Below, piece after piece: positions 10,668-19,476 of a DNA stretch of 64,000 bases. Numbering within the stretch: position 1 is the first letter of the stretch; every line of letters begins with the position of its first letter. The position numbers and the translations under genes are program-made. Location of the stretch: contig NZ_AYKG01000003.1 of assembly GCF_003788585.1 (NCBI RefSeq), positions 1-64,000 on the forward strand, given 5' to 3'. Below the pieces are notes generated by a model, which saw only the letters and a program-made list of their open reading frames with translations, was not told the origin of the DNA and did no database searches. This stretch comes from Salinisphaera japonica YTM-1. Lineage in GTDB: Bacteria > Pseudomonadota > Gammaproteobacteria > Nevskiales > Salinisphaeraceae.

Positions 10668-11033
10668 CCTCGACGCCCCCGCCCGTTTCGTTGCCACCCG
10701 CTCGTGTTGTGCCCGAGTGCCACGTCACGCGTCAAAACAGGTTCGGGCGCGCGGCCCATTGCGCCGGCAAAGATCATCTACGCTCAGGGACTTGGCTTAT
10801 CCTGTGCCGCCACAGACAAGACCGCGCATTGCCAGCCATTGCGCAGGCGGCGGGGCGCCGGGTTACGATGCGCAGACGCTGCGCTGGCCCGGCGCCATAC
10901 CCCACGGGCAGACCGGGCGCCTTCATTGGTTATTGATGCCGGGCCGCCCTGACGTCTCGCGATACCCGCCTATCACGGCACTCGTGTTCGGGTACCGAGA
11001 CACTTGATTTTTCGATGCCCTGAAGGGGGCCAC
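10668..11033. other. Divergent intergenic region, pilin to cation exchanger
   Basis: About 366 bp with no credible gene; it must carry the promoters for the leftward pilin and the rightward exchanger. The only clear structure is an imperfect inverted repeat at 10954-11001 (GTCTCGCGATACCCG against CGGGTACCGAGAC) enclosing a small CACG/CGTG hairpin, ending 32 bp before the exchanger ATG. Confidence 0.5.
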
Positions 11034-12065
11034 ATGACACTTATGCCGGCCCTGTCGTTGTGGCCCAATCTGGCGGTGTTTGCGCTCATCGCGGTGATTA
11101 TCGCCGTGGTGGGCACGCGCCTGACCGCGGTGGCCGATAACCTGGCCGATCGAACCGGGCTCGGCGAAGCGGTGATCGGCGCGGTGCTGCTTGGCGCAGC
11201 CACGTCGCTGCCGGGCATCGTGGTCTCGGTAACCGCCGGCTGGCGCGGCGAGGCCGAGCTGGCCATGAGCAACGCGCTCGGCGGTATCGCAGTCCAGACG
11301 CTGTTTCTGGCGGTGGCTGACGTGGTCTATCGACGGGCCAACCTTGAGCATGCCGCCGCCTCGACCGCCAATCTGGCCCAGAGCGCGCTCTTGATCATCC
11401 TGCTGTCGCTGCTGCTGGTCGCGCCTTACTCGCCGGCGTTGACGATCTTTGGCATCCATCCGGCCACGATTGTGCTGTTCGCGGGGTATGCCTTTGGCCT
11501 GCGCGTGGTCAACGATGCCGAGCATTTCCGGATGTGGACGCCGCGCAACACCGAAGAAACCCGCGCGGACGAGCCTGACGACGAGGCCGCGAATCAGGCG
11601 CTCTTCCCGCTATGGGGCCGGTTTGTGGGCCTGGCCGCCGTGCTCGGCGTAGCCGGTTATGTCTTGACCAGCGTGGCGACCCGGCTGGGCAGCCAGACGG
11701 GCATGGGCGAGACGGCCGTGGGCATCGTGCTGACCTCGGTGGTCACCTCTCTGCCCGAGCTGGTGACCTCGATTGCGGCCGTGCGACGCGGCGCGCTACA
11801 GCTGGCCGTGGGCGGCATCATCGGCGGCAACGCCTTTGATTGTCTGTTCGCCGGTGCGGCCGACGTGGCGTATCGCGACGGCTCGATCTATCACGCGGTG
11901 TCCGGGTCGACGCTGCTGTGGATCGCCCTGTCGGTATTGATGACGGGCGTGCTGCTGCTGGGCCTGATCCGGCGCGAGAAGAGCGGCCTGGGCAACGTCG
12001 GCTTCGAGAGTGCGTCGATCGCGGGCCTTTACGTGCTGGGTGTGGCGCTGTCTCTATTCTTCTGA
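11034..12065 (+). CDS. Sodium/calcium exchanger family membrane protein
   Basis: A 343-residue integral membrane protein of the CaCA superfamily with two inverted alpha-repeats. Repeat 1 (about residues 40-90) reads GEAVIGAVLLGAATSLPGIV and repeat 2 (about 220-270) reads GETAVGIVLTSVVTSLPELV. About 10 membrane segments are evident. Repeat 2 keeps the cation-binding SLPE glutamate, but repeat 1 has glycine there. The ATG at 11034 is preceded by GAAGGGGG, a good ribosome site. The 3' end overlaps the convergent phosphoribosyltransferase by 12 bp. The exchanged ion is not determined. Confidence 0.85.
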   Translation: MTLMPALSLWPNLAVFALIAVIIAVVGTRLTAVADNLADRTGLGEAVIGAVLLGAATSLPGIVVSVTAGWRGEAELAMSNALGGIAVQTLFLAVADVVYRRANLEHAAASTANLAQSALLIILLSLLLVAPYSPALTIFGIHPATIVLFAGYAFGLRVVNDAEHFRMWTPRNTEETRADEPDDEAANQALFPLWGRFVGLAAVLGVAGYVLTSVATRLGSQTGMGETAVGIVLTSVVTSLPELVTSIAAVRRGALQLAVGGIIGGNAFDCLFAGAADVAYRDGSIYHAVSGSTLLWIALSVLMTGVLLLGLIRREKSGLGNVGFESASIAGLYVLGVALSLFF

Positions 12066-12617
12066 CGCCGTGAAGATCGGCAGATGACCGAGGGCGATCA
12101 CATCCGCCCAGTCCGCGCGATCGCCTTCGGTGAAGATCGCGGCCTCGCCGGCGATGATCGAACGCGCCTCGTGCATGATCGCCTGCATGGCCTGCAGCGT
12201 GGAGCCCGAGCTGATCACGTCGTCGACCAGCACGATACGTGCGCCCTCGACCAGCGCCCGGTCTTTTTCATCCAGATAGAGCGTCTGCTCGTCGCCCGTG
12301 GTGATCGAGTGGGTCGTCGCCGATAGCGCATCGCCCATATAAGGCTTGTACGACTTGCGCAGCACCACATAAGGCCGGGCCGTGGCCACCGATAGCGCAT
12401 GCACCAGCGGGATCGACTTGGCCTCGGCCGTGACCAGCACGCCATAGTCCAGCGCGGCCAGCTTGTTGGCCAGGCCCGTGGCCGCGGCCTGGACCAGTGC
12501 GGTATCACCCAGCACGTTCAATACCGCGATCTGCACGCCGTCGGCGACCTCGAACAAAGGCAGCTCGCGCTTGAGGCCGGCGATATCCACGGGGTGCGTC
12601 TGGCGGGTCGGTTGCAT
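12054..12617 (-). CDS. Adenine phosphoribosyltransferase-like protein
   Basis: A type I phosphoribosyltransferase of about 187 residues. The PRPP-binding motif IVLVDDVISSGST is intact, and upstream segments VLVTAEAKSIPLVHALS and YVVLRKSYKPYMGDAL resemble adenine PRTases, which make AMP from adenine and PRPP. The family includes PRTases of uncertain base preference, so the purine specificity is inferred. The ATG at 12617 precedes the start of similarity; an in-frame upstream start at 12707 would add 30 unlikely residues. Divergent from the alcohol dehydrogenase. Confidence 0.8.
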   Translation of the reverse strand: MQPTRQTHPVDIAGLKRELPLFEVADGVQIAVLNVLGDTALVQAAATGLANKLAALDYGVLVTAEAKSIPLVHALSVATARPYVVLRKSYKPYMGDALSATTHSITTGDEQTLYLDEKDRALVEGARIVLVDDVISSGSTLQAMQAIMHEARSIIAGEAAIFTEGDRADWADVIALGHLPIFTASEE

Positions 12618-12749
12618 GATCGGGTCGGGTGGGTCGATGAACGCGGCGTATTGTGCAACAGCGCGGCCGGTAATTCGACGCATGGCCCATCGCGCGCGAT
12701 GAGACAAGCCGCTACATTGCCCCTACCTGTTTATCTGTGAGGTTCTGTC

Positions 12750-13877
12750 ATGCAGACCCGTGCCGCCGTTCTACGCACCGCCGAGGCCGAGCGCCCCTAC
12801 GATCAGTCGCGTCCGCTTGCGATCGAAACCTTCGAGCTGGCCGAGCCACGCCCCGGTGAAGTCTTGCTCAAGATCCGTGCCGCCGGGCTGTGTCATTCCG
12901 ATCTGTCGAGCATCAACGGCAATCGCCCGCGGCCCACGCCGATGGTGCTGGGCCACGAGGCCGCCGGCGAGATCATCGCGGTGGGCGACGGCGTATCGAA
13001 TTTCGCCGTGGGCGATCACGTGGTCTGCTCGTTCGTGCCCAGCTGTGGCCACTGTGACTACTGCGCCGACGGGCGGGCCGCGCTCTGTACGCCGGGGGCC
13101 GCGGCCAACAACGCCGGCACGCTGCTCGGCGGCGATTTCCGGCTGAGCCAGAACGGTGACGACATCTATCACCATCTGGGTGTGTCCGGCTTTGCCGAAC
13201 ATGCCGTGGTGGCCACCGAGTCGTTGGTCAAGATCGACCCCGAGCTGCCTTTCGAGGTGGCCGCTGTCTTTGGCTGCGCGGTACTGACCGGCGTGGGCGC
13301 GCTGCTCAAGACCGCCCGCATGACCCTCGGGCAGAGCGTGCTCGTCGTGGGTCTGGGCGGCGTGGGCCTGTCGGCGGTGCTGGGCGCGATCGCCGGCGGT
13401 GCCGCCCAGGTCATCGCCGCGGACATCGACGACGAGAAACTGGCCAAGGCGCGCGAGCTGGGCGCGACCGCCACCATCAACACACGCGACGACGATGCGC
13501 TTGAGCAGGTGCAGCAGCTGAGCGGCGGCGGCGTGGATCTGGCCGCCGAATTCGCCGGCGTGGCCGCCGCCCTGGAATTCGCCTTCGAAGCCACCGGCAA
13601 GGGCGGAACCACGGTGACCGCCGGCCTGCAGCATCCCGATGCACGCATGGCCCTGCCTGCCCTGAAGCTCGTCGCCCAAGAGCGCTCGCTGCTGGGCTCG
13701 TATCTCGGCGGCCATGTGCCCAAGCTCGATATCCCCGAATACATCGCGCTCTATCAGGCCGGGCGCCTGCCGGTGGACAAACTGCTCACCCACCGGCTGA
13801 CGCTGGACGAAATCAACACCGGCTTCGAGCGGCTGGCCGCCGGCGAGGCGATCCGTCAGGTCATCGTCTTTGATTGA
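12750..13877 (+). CDS. Zinc-dependent alcohol dehydrogenase (MDR superfamily)
   Basis: A 375-residue medium-chain dehydrogenase/reductase. The catalytic-zinc region has GLCHSDLSSING and MVLGHEAAGEI. Structural-zinc cysteines are in CGHCDYCADGRAALC. The NAD(P)-binding Rossmann motif VLVVGLGGVGLSAV lies at about residues 197-210. It resembles class III/NDMA-type or AdhC-like dehydrogenases; the substrate is unknown. Downstream, 64 bp away, is the azurin-like electron carrier, though a functional link is not evident. Confidence 0.9.
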   Translation: MQTRAAVLRTAEAERPYDQSRPLAIETFELAEPRPGEVLLKIRAAGLCHSDLSSINGNRPRPTPMVLGHEAAGEIIAVGDGVSNFAVGDHVVCSFVPSCGHCDYCADGRAALCTPGAAANNAGTLLGGDFRLSQNGDDIYHHLGVSGFAEHAVVATESLVKIDPELPFEVAAVFGCAVLTGVGALLKTARMTLGQSVLVVGLGGVGLSAVLGAIAGGAAQVIAADIDDEKLAKARELGATATINTRDDDALEQVQQLSGGGVDLAAEFAGVAAALEFAFEATGKGGTTVTAGLQHPDARMALPALKLVAQERSLLGSYLGGHVPKLDIPEYIALYQAGRLPVDKLLTHRLTLDEINTGFERLAAGEAIRQVIVFD

Positions 13878-13941
13878 TGCCGGCTTGTCTGCGCGGCGGC
13901 CACCCCAATCATCCGGGCATTGCATCGAACCAAGGCTCGTC

Positions 13942-14391
13942 ATGTCACTACGTGCTCTACTCGTCGCCGCGCTTGTCGGCCTGTCGCTGTCGCCACTGGC
14001 CGCACAGGCTGATGCCTCATTCAAGATTATCGGCCAGAACGACCTGCGTTACTCGAAGGAGCATCTGCGCGTGGCGCCGGGCGAATCGGTGACCGTCAAA
14101 CTGGTCAACAAGTCACACCTGCCGGCCTCGGCCATGGCGCATAATTGGGTGCTGCTCAAACACGGCGCTGATGCCGATGCCTTCGACAACGCGGCGCAGA
14201 ACGCGCCGGCCAACGATTACTTCCCGAAAGCCCGCGCCGATCAAACCATCGCGCATACGGGCATGGTCGCCGGCGGTAAAAGCGATACGGTGACGTTCAC
14301 CGCGCCCGACAAACCGGGTGACTACAGCTATATCTGCACCTTTCCCGGGCATTTCGCGGCCGGCATGAAAGGCGTGCTCACCGTCAAGTAG
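13942..14391 (+). CDS. Azurin/auracyanin-like blue copper protein
   Basis: A 149-residue periplasmic type 1 copper protein with signal peptide (LLVAALVGLSLSPLAAQA, cut near AQA/DAS). Copper ligands are recognisable: His in SAMAHNWVLLK, then Cys, His and Met in ICTFPGHFAAGMKGVL. The ligand loop is C-x4-H-x4-M, one residue longer between His and Met than classical azurin and as in auracyanin. The N-terminal disulfide cysteines of azurin are absent. It should carry single electrons in the periplasm; partners are unknown. The ATG at 13942 begins the signal peptide. Confidence 0.9.
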   Translation: MSLRALLVAALVGLSLSPLAAQADASFKIIGQNDLRYSKEHLRVAPGESVTVKLVNKSHLPASAMAHNWVLLKHGADADAFDNAAQNAPANDYFPKARADQTIAHTGMVAGGKSDTVTFTAPDKPGDYSYICTFPGHFAAGMKGVLTVK

Positions 14392-14469
14392 GCCCGCTCG
14401 GCCGGCGCGGGCTTGTTCTTGCGGCCGGTCGAACCCAGATCCTATCCATCTATCGCACAAGGATCATCA

Positions 14470-15582
14470 ATGGCTTACGAACGCTTGCTATCACCGATGA
14501 CGGTCGGTGCCGTGGAACTGCCCAACCGGGTATTCATGGCGCCGCTCACGCGCGCCCGCTGCCCGGATCAGGTGCCGGGTGAAATGCAGCAGACCTATTA
14601 TGCCCAGCGTGCCGGCGCGGGCATGATCATCTCCGAGGCCACCAATATCTCGGAATCCGCGCGTGGCTATGTCTATACGCCGGGTATCTTCACCGATGCC
14701 CAGGAAGCGGGCTGGAAAGACGTGCTGGGGGCCGTTCACGGTGCCGGCGGACGCATGTGCTGCCAGCTCTGGCACGTCGGGCGCGTGGGTCATGAAATGG
14801 TGCACCCCGATGGGCGCAAGCCGGTCGCCCCGTCGGCGTTGAAAGCCGAGGGCGCCCAATCGTACGTCGAATTCGAGGATGGCAGTTCCGGATTGCACGA
14901 CACGGCCACACCGCGCGCACTGGAAACCAAAGAAATCCCGGGCGTCATCGACGAATACCGCCAGGCTGCCATTCGCGCCAAGCGGGCCGGCTTTGACATG
15001 GTTGAAGTGCATGCCGCCAATGCGTATCTGCTGCAGCAATTCCAGGCCACCGGCTCGAACCAACGCACCGACGCCTACGGCGGCAATCTGGAAAACCGCG
15101 CCCGGCTGACGCTGGAAGTGGTCGATGCCGTCATCGAGGTGATGGGGGCTGATCGCGTAGGCATTCGCCTATCGCCGTTCATCGAGATCTTCGGCCTGAG
15201 CGACGACGAGCCCAAGACCATGGCCTTCTACATGGCCGAGCAGCTCAACGAGCGCGGCCTGGCCTATGTGCACGTGGCCGAACCCGACTGGGCCGGCGGC
15301 GATGTCTCCTTGAGCGCTGATTTCCGCGCCGCGATGCGCGAGCGCTTCACCGCCGGCGCACTGTTGTTCAACGGCCACTACACGGCCGACAAGACCGAAG
15401 CCCTGATCGCCGACGGCTTAGGCGACGGCGCCTCCTTCGGCCGGCCTTATATCGCCAACCCGGATCTCGTCGAACGCTTCCGCCAGAACGCCGAACTCAA
15501 CGAGCCCGATCCCAGCACCTTCTATGGGGGTGACGAGAAAGGCTATACCGACTACCCGACGCTCGCCGAGCAGAAGGGCTAG
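14470..15582 (+). CDS. nemA: Old yellow enzyme family ene-reductase (NemA-like)
   Basis: A 370-residue FMN-dependent TIM-barrel flavoprotein that reduces activated C=C bonds, nitro compounds or N-ethylmaleimide with NAD(P)H. Recognisable are NRVFMAPLTRARC near the N terminus, CCQLWHVGRVGH, the substrate-binding VEVHAANAYLLQQF, QRTDAYGGNLENRAR and VGIRLSPF. The substrate-binding histidine pair is H-A-A-N, the form found in NemA-like members. The ATG at 14470 begins just before the family start. A terminator follows, so it is likely a single-gene unit. Confidence 0.92.
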   Translation: MAYERLLSPMTVGAVELPNRVFMAPLTRARCPDQVPGEMQQTYYAQRAGAGMIISEATNISESARGYVYTPGIFTDAQEAGWKDVLGAVHGAGGRMCCQLWHVGRVGHEMVHPDGRKPVAPSALKAEGAQSYVEFEDGSSGLHDTATPRALETKEIPGVIDEYRQAAIRAKRAGFDMVEVHAANAYLLQQFQATGSNQRTDAYGGNLENRARLTLEVVDAVIEVMGADRVGIRLSPFIEIFGLSDDEPKTMAFYMAEQLNERGLAYVHVAEPDWAGGDVSLSADFRAAMRERFTAGALLFNGHYTADKTEALIADGLGDGASFGRPYIANPDLVERFRQNAELNEPDPSTFYGGDEKGYTDYPTLAEQKG

Positions 15583-15606
15583 GGTCTAGCTCAAGTAGTC
15601 GGCGAC

Positions 15607-15634
15607 AAGCCGGGGCATTCGCTCCGGCTTTTTT
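15607..15634 (+). terminator. Rho-independent terminator
   Basis: Stem AGCCGG/CCGGCT around a GGCATTCGCT-type loop, followed by six T residues, 25 bp after the ene-reductase stop. Confidence 0.88.
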
Positions 15635-15758
15635 ATGCGCGTCCGAAAAAACGTTTATCCGCAGATGGACGCAGATGACGCAGATTTTGGCTTGGCGAGC
15701 GTCGACGATCAGGGCTGAATAATAAGACGCTCGCTCGTCTTAGCGTTAAGCGAAGATG
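15635..15758 (+). repeat. CGCAGAT-type repeat cluster
   Basis: At 15653-15690 three CGCAGAT words follow TTTATC in tandem (positions 15660, 15669 and 15678, approximately), then GGCTTGGCGAGCG and GGGCTGAAT. The same order of words recurs in reverse at 15835-15887 and in forward orientation at 45307-45365. No gene is visible in this segment. Confidence 0.7.
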
Positions 15759-16110
15759 AAGACAGAAATTTTTTGTTTTTCATTCTCACTCAACACACGC
15801 CCACGCCTTGAGCAATCATTCAGCCGTAAACGTCCACGGCCACCAAGCCCAAATCTGCGTCATCTGTGTAAATCTGCGGATTAAAAAGAACGTGCCCCAG
15901 AGTCAGCCAGAAAGCGCCTGCACACCGTGGCTTTAAGACAAAATCCAGTTGTCTTTTATTTCCACGCAACACAAGCCCACGGCTCGCGCCATCATTCAGC
16001 CGTAGGCTTCAACGGCCACTAAGCCCACATCTGCGTCATCTGCGTAAATCTGCGGTTTAAAAAGAACGCCCCGCAAAATCACCCAGAAAGCGCCGCAGCA
16101 CGCCCGCGTC
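15759..16110. repeat. 176-bp tandem duplication, two abutting units
   Basis: Units 15759-15934 and 15935-16110 align at a constant offset of 176 bp. Shared landmarks are AAGACA (15759/15935), CAACACA (15791/15967), ATCATTCAGCCG, AAGCCC (15845/16021), the reversed CGCAGAT cluster and TTAAAAAGAACG (15881/16057). The last about 32 bp of unit 2 are the 3' end of the nickel transporter gene (stop at 16079-16081), so unit 1 carries a decayed copy of that gene end (CCAGAAAGCGC at 15907). The units have diverged substantially. Confidence 0.85.
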
Positions 16111-17068
16111 GGCGCGCCCACCACCACAGGGCCAGGCAGCTCAGCAGGATCAGGGCGCCCAGGGCCGCGCTGGGCAGATGGGCGATCGCTTCGGCCGGCC
16201 CGGAGGTGGGCGCCAGGTGATCGAGGGCCAGGCCGGTCCATTCCACGGCGGCCACGAGGCCGGCCACGGCCACGGACAGGGCGGTGATCGCCAGGTTGAA
16301 GCCCAGACGTCGGCGACTGTCGGCGCCCCAGCGATATGCCCGCTGCATCAGCCAGCCGTTGATCGAATCCAGGCTCGTCATGCCGGCTGCAAACAACAGT
16401 GGCAGGGCCATGATCGTCCACGGCGGCCAGCCGGCATGTTGCGCGGCACCGGCCGAGAGCCCCAGCAGAGCGACTTCGGTGGCCGTGTCGAAGCCCAGAC
16501 CGAAGACGAATCCCAGCGGATACATCTTCCAGCCGCGATCGATCCACGCCGTGCTGCGGCCCACCAGGCGCGACAACATGCCTTGGCCCGGGCGGGATTC
16601 GTCCACGGACGTCGACCGGCCGGCGTAGCGCTGCCACAGCTGCCAGACGAGCCGCGCGTTGAACGCGGCCATCACACTCAGGAACGTGGCCGAGGCGACG
16701 GTGCCGATCACGCTGCCCAGTGCGGCGATCCCCTCCAACCGGCCCGCCAGCGCACCGGCGGTGAGGACCACGAGCACGCACAACAGGAATACAACGGTCG
16801 AATGGCCCGCAGAGAAGGCAAACCCCACGAACGCGGGCGATCGCTCGTCGTCGATGAGTTTGCGCGAGACGTTATCGATGACCGCGATATGATCGATATC
16901 GAAGGCGTGTCGCAGCCCCAGCAGATAGGCCAGCCCGCCCAGGCCAAACAACAGTGTGCCCTGGGCCGCACCGGCCACGAGCAGCGCGATACCGGCCAGA
17001 TGCAGGGCAGCGATCATTGCGATCAATGCCCGCGGCGGCCGCCGGGTCTGAGAATACGTCACCTGCAT
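16079..17068 (-). CDS. Nickel/cobalt transporter, NiCoT family (HoxN/NixA-like)
   Basis: A 329-residue membrane permease with about eight helices. NiCoT signatures are present: RHAFDIDHIAVIDNVSRKL (HX4DH-type metal motif, about residue 53), FSAGHSTVVFLLC, GLGFDTATEVALL and AAGMTSLDSINGWLM. It should import Ni(II), needed by the urease encoded just upstream. Last gene of the leftward ure cluster, 19 bp after the NCS1 permease gene. Its final codons lie inside a 176-bp tandem duplication. Confidence 0.92.
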   Translation of the reverse strand: MQVTYSQTRRPPRALIAMIAALHLAGIALLVAGAAQGTLLFGLGGLAYLLGLRHAFDIDHIAVIDNVSRKLIDDERSPAFVGFAFSAGHSTVVFLLCVLVVLTAGALAGRLEGIAALGSVIGTVASATFLSVMAAFNARLVWQLWQRYAGRSTSVDESRPGQGMLSRLVGRSTAWIDRGWKMYPLGFVFGLGFDTATEVALLGLSAGAAQHAGWPPWTIMALPLLFAAGMTSLDSINGWLMQRAYRWGADSRRRLGFNLAITALSVAVAGLVAAVEWTGLALDHLAPTSGPAEAIAHLPSAALGALILLSCLALWWWARRRGRAAALSG

Positions 17069-17087
17069 GCCTTGTCTTGTTGATGTA

Positions 17088-18710
17088 TCAGCCCGCGTTC
17101 AACGGCTCGGTCGCCCGGCACAACGAGCACACCACCCCGCCCTGATAAGCCGAATACAACACGTCCGGACGCTCGAAATCCGCCTGGCAGGACTGGCAGG
17201 TATGGACATCGGCCGAGGGCGTGCCGTCGGCGGTAAAACGCGGCGAATCGATGCCGTCATCATCGCGGGCCAGATAATACCGCCCGCCGGTGAGTGCCGC
17301 CAGAATTGGCGGCAACACCCCACCAACACTCACCGCCACCAGCGGCGAATAGGACGACAGAAACGCGCCCAGCAAGCCGAAATAGGCCGCGATCGCCAAC
17401 CCCGCCGAGGCCACGAATGCGATCGTGCCCACCGGATTGACGGCATACAGCATGCCACGCCTGAACTCCGGCTCCTTGGGCGACAACCCAAGCAGATATT
17501 TGTTGATCACGATATCCGTGGCCACCACCACGACCCAGGCGATCGCGCAGTTCGAGTAAAAGCCCAGAATATTGCCCAGCACGGCAAACATGTTGCCTTC
17601 CATGAGCGCCAGGGCGATTGCCAGGTTGACCACGACGAACACGATGCGCCCCGGGTAGTGACGGGTGATGCGGGTGAACGCATTGGTCCAGGCCAGCGAG
17701 CCCGAGTAGGCGTTGGTGACGTTGATCTTGATCTGGCTGATGACGACCAGGATCACCGATAGCGTCAGGGCTGCCCACAGGGGCAGCATCTCGGAAAAGA
17801 TCGAGACGAACTGGCGTACCGGCTCGGTGGCCGCCGAGTCGGCGACCTTGGACATCAAATAGAAGGCCAGCAGCGCACCGATCATCTGCTTGGCCGCGCC
17901 CAGAATCACCCAGCCCGGCCCGGCGGCCAGCACGGCGGCCCACCAACGCCCGCGGTTCTCACGGGTCTTGGCCGGCATGAACCGCAAGTAGTCGATCTGC
18001 TCACCAATCTGGCCCATCAGGGCGAGACAGACGCCCGCCCCCAGCATGACGGCCGCGATACTCACCCCGCCGTAACCCTCGGTGCCCTGGTAGGCCATCC
18101 AGTCGCCCAGAATAGCCGGCTGGCTGGATACCAGATAAATCACCGGGGCCGCCATAAGAATCAGCCAGAACGGCGTGGTCCAGAGCTGGAGCTTAGACAA
18201 CGCCTTCATGCCGTAGATCACAAGCGGCAACACGATGAGCGTGGACGCCAGATAGCCGGCCCATAACGGCACGCCCAGCCCCACCAACAAGCCCTGGGCC
18301 ATGATCGAGCCTTCCAGGGCAAAGAAGATGAACGTAAACGAGGCAAAGATGATCGCCGTGAGCACCGAACCGTAGTAGCCGAAACCGGCCCCGCGGGTGA
18401 TCAGATCCAGATCGATGTTGTAGCGCGCCGCGTAGTAAGCCACCGGCAAGCCGGTGACGAAGATCAGGGCCGCGGCGAACAGGATCGCCAGAATCGCATT
18501 GACGGTGCCAAAACTGATGGCGATGCTCGCCCCGATGGAGAAATCCGCCAGATAGGCGATGCCGCCGAGCGCGGTGATGGCGACCGTGCCCGTGCTCCAG
18601 CGCCGGAACGAGTGCGGCGCATAGCGCAGGGTGTAATCTTCCAGCGTTTCGTTCTTCTTGGCCGTTTCGGTATCGATCGAACGGCCGATCTGCTCGGCGG
18701 TCGTTGCCAC
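17088..18710 (-). CDS. NCS1-family nucleobase/cation symporter with C-terminal zinc-ribbon tail
   Basis: A 540-residue transporter with about 12 membrane helices, similar to cytosine/purine/allantoin permeases (N-terminal ETLEDYTLRYAPHSFRRWS, LITRGAGFGYYGSVL). The last 45 residues form a probable zinc ribbon, with CQSC near 504 and CSLC near 530, an unusual addition for NCS1 proteins. The GTG start at 18710 has only a weak GAGCAAG site. Position between ureG and the nickel transporter suggests import of urea or a urea-yielding nitrogen compound such as allantoin, cytosine or another pyrimidine; the substrate is not proven. Confidence 0.85.
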   Translation of the reverse strand: MATTAEQIGRSIDTETAKKNETLEDYTLRYAPHSFRRWSTGTVAITALGGIAYLADFSIGASIAISFGTVNAILAILFAAALIFVTGLPVAYYAARYNIDLDLITRGAGFGYYGSVLTAIIFASFTFIFFALEGSIMAQGLLVGLGVPLWAGYLASTLIVLPLVIYGMKALSKLQLWTTPFWLILMAAPVIYLVSSQPAILGDWMAYQGTEGYGGVSIAAVMLGAGVCLALMGQIGEQIDYLRFMPAKTRENRGRWWAAVLAAGPGWVILGAAKQMIGALLAFYLMSKVADSAATEPVRQFVSIFSEMLPLWAALTLSVILVVISQIKINVTNAYSGSLAWTNAFTRITRHYPGRIVFVVVNLAIALALMEGNMFAVLGNILGFYSNCAIAWVVVVATDIVINKYLLGLSPKEPEFRRGMLYAVNPVGTIAFVASAGLAIAAYFGLLGAFLSSYSPLVAVSVGGVLPPILAALTGGRYYLARDDDGIDSPRFTADGTPSADVHTCQSCQADFERPDVLYSAYQGGVVCSLCRATEPLNAG

Positions 18711-18844
18711 GTCTTGCTCACGTTTTGTAAACGATGTGCGGGCTGGAGCAAGTGTCGTGCCAGATCGAGCGGGCCCTCAGACCCAGGTGCCGGCGATCAC
18801 GGGGTCTGATTTGCCTTGTTTAGGTGCGGCTGCACCGTTTTGTA

Positions 18845-19456
<612 letters not shown>

Positions 19457-19476
19457 TGTCTGGCTCTATCTCGAAT

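Noticed and set aside
12771-14024. 417-codon minus-strand open frame across the alcohol dehydrogenase
   Set aside because: Antisense shadow; the plus-strand gene has all zinc and NAD motifs.
15653-16068. CRISPR array
   Set aside because: CGCAGAT words repeat at about 9-10 bp, not as 25-35 bp repeats with unique spacers, and no cas gene is present.
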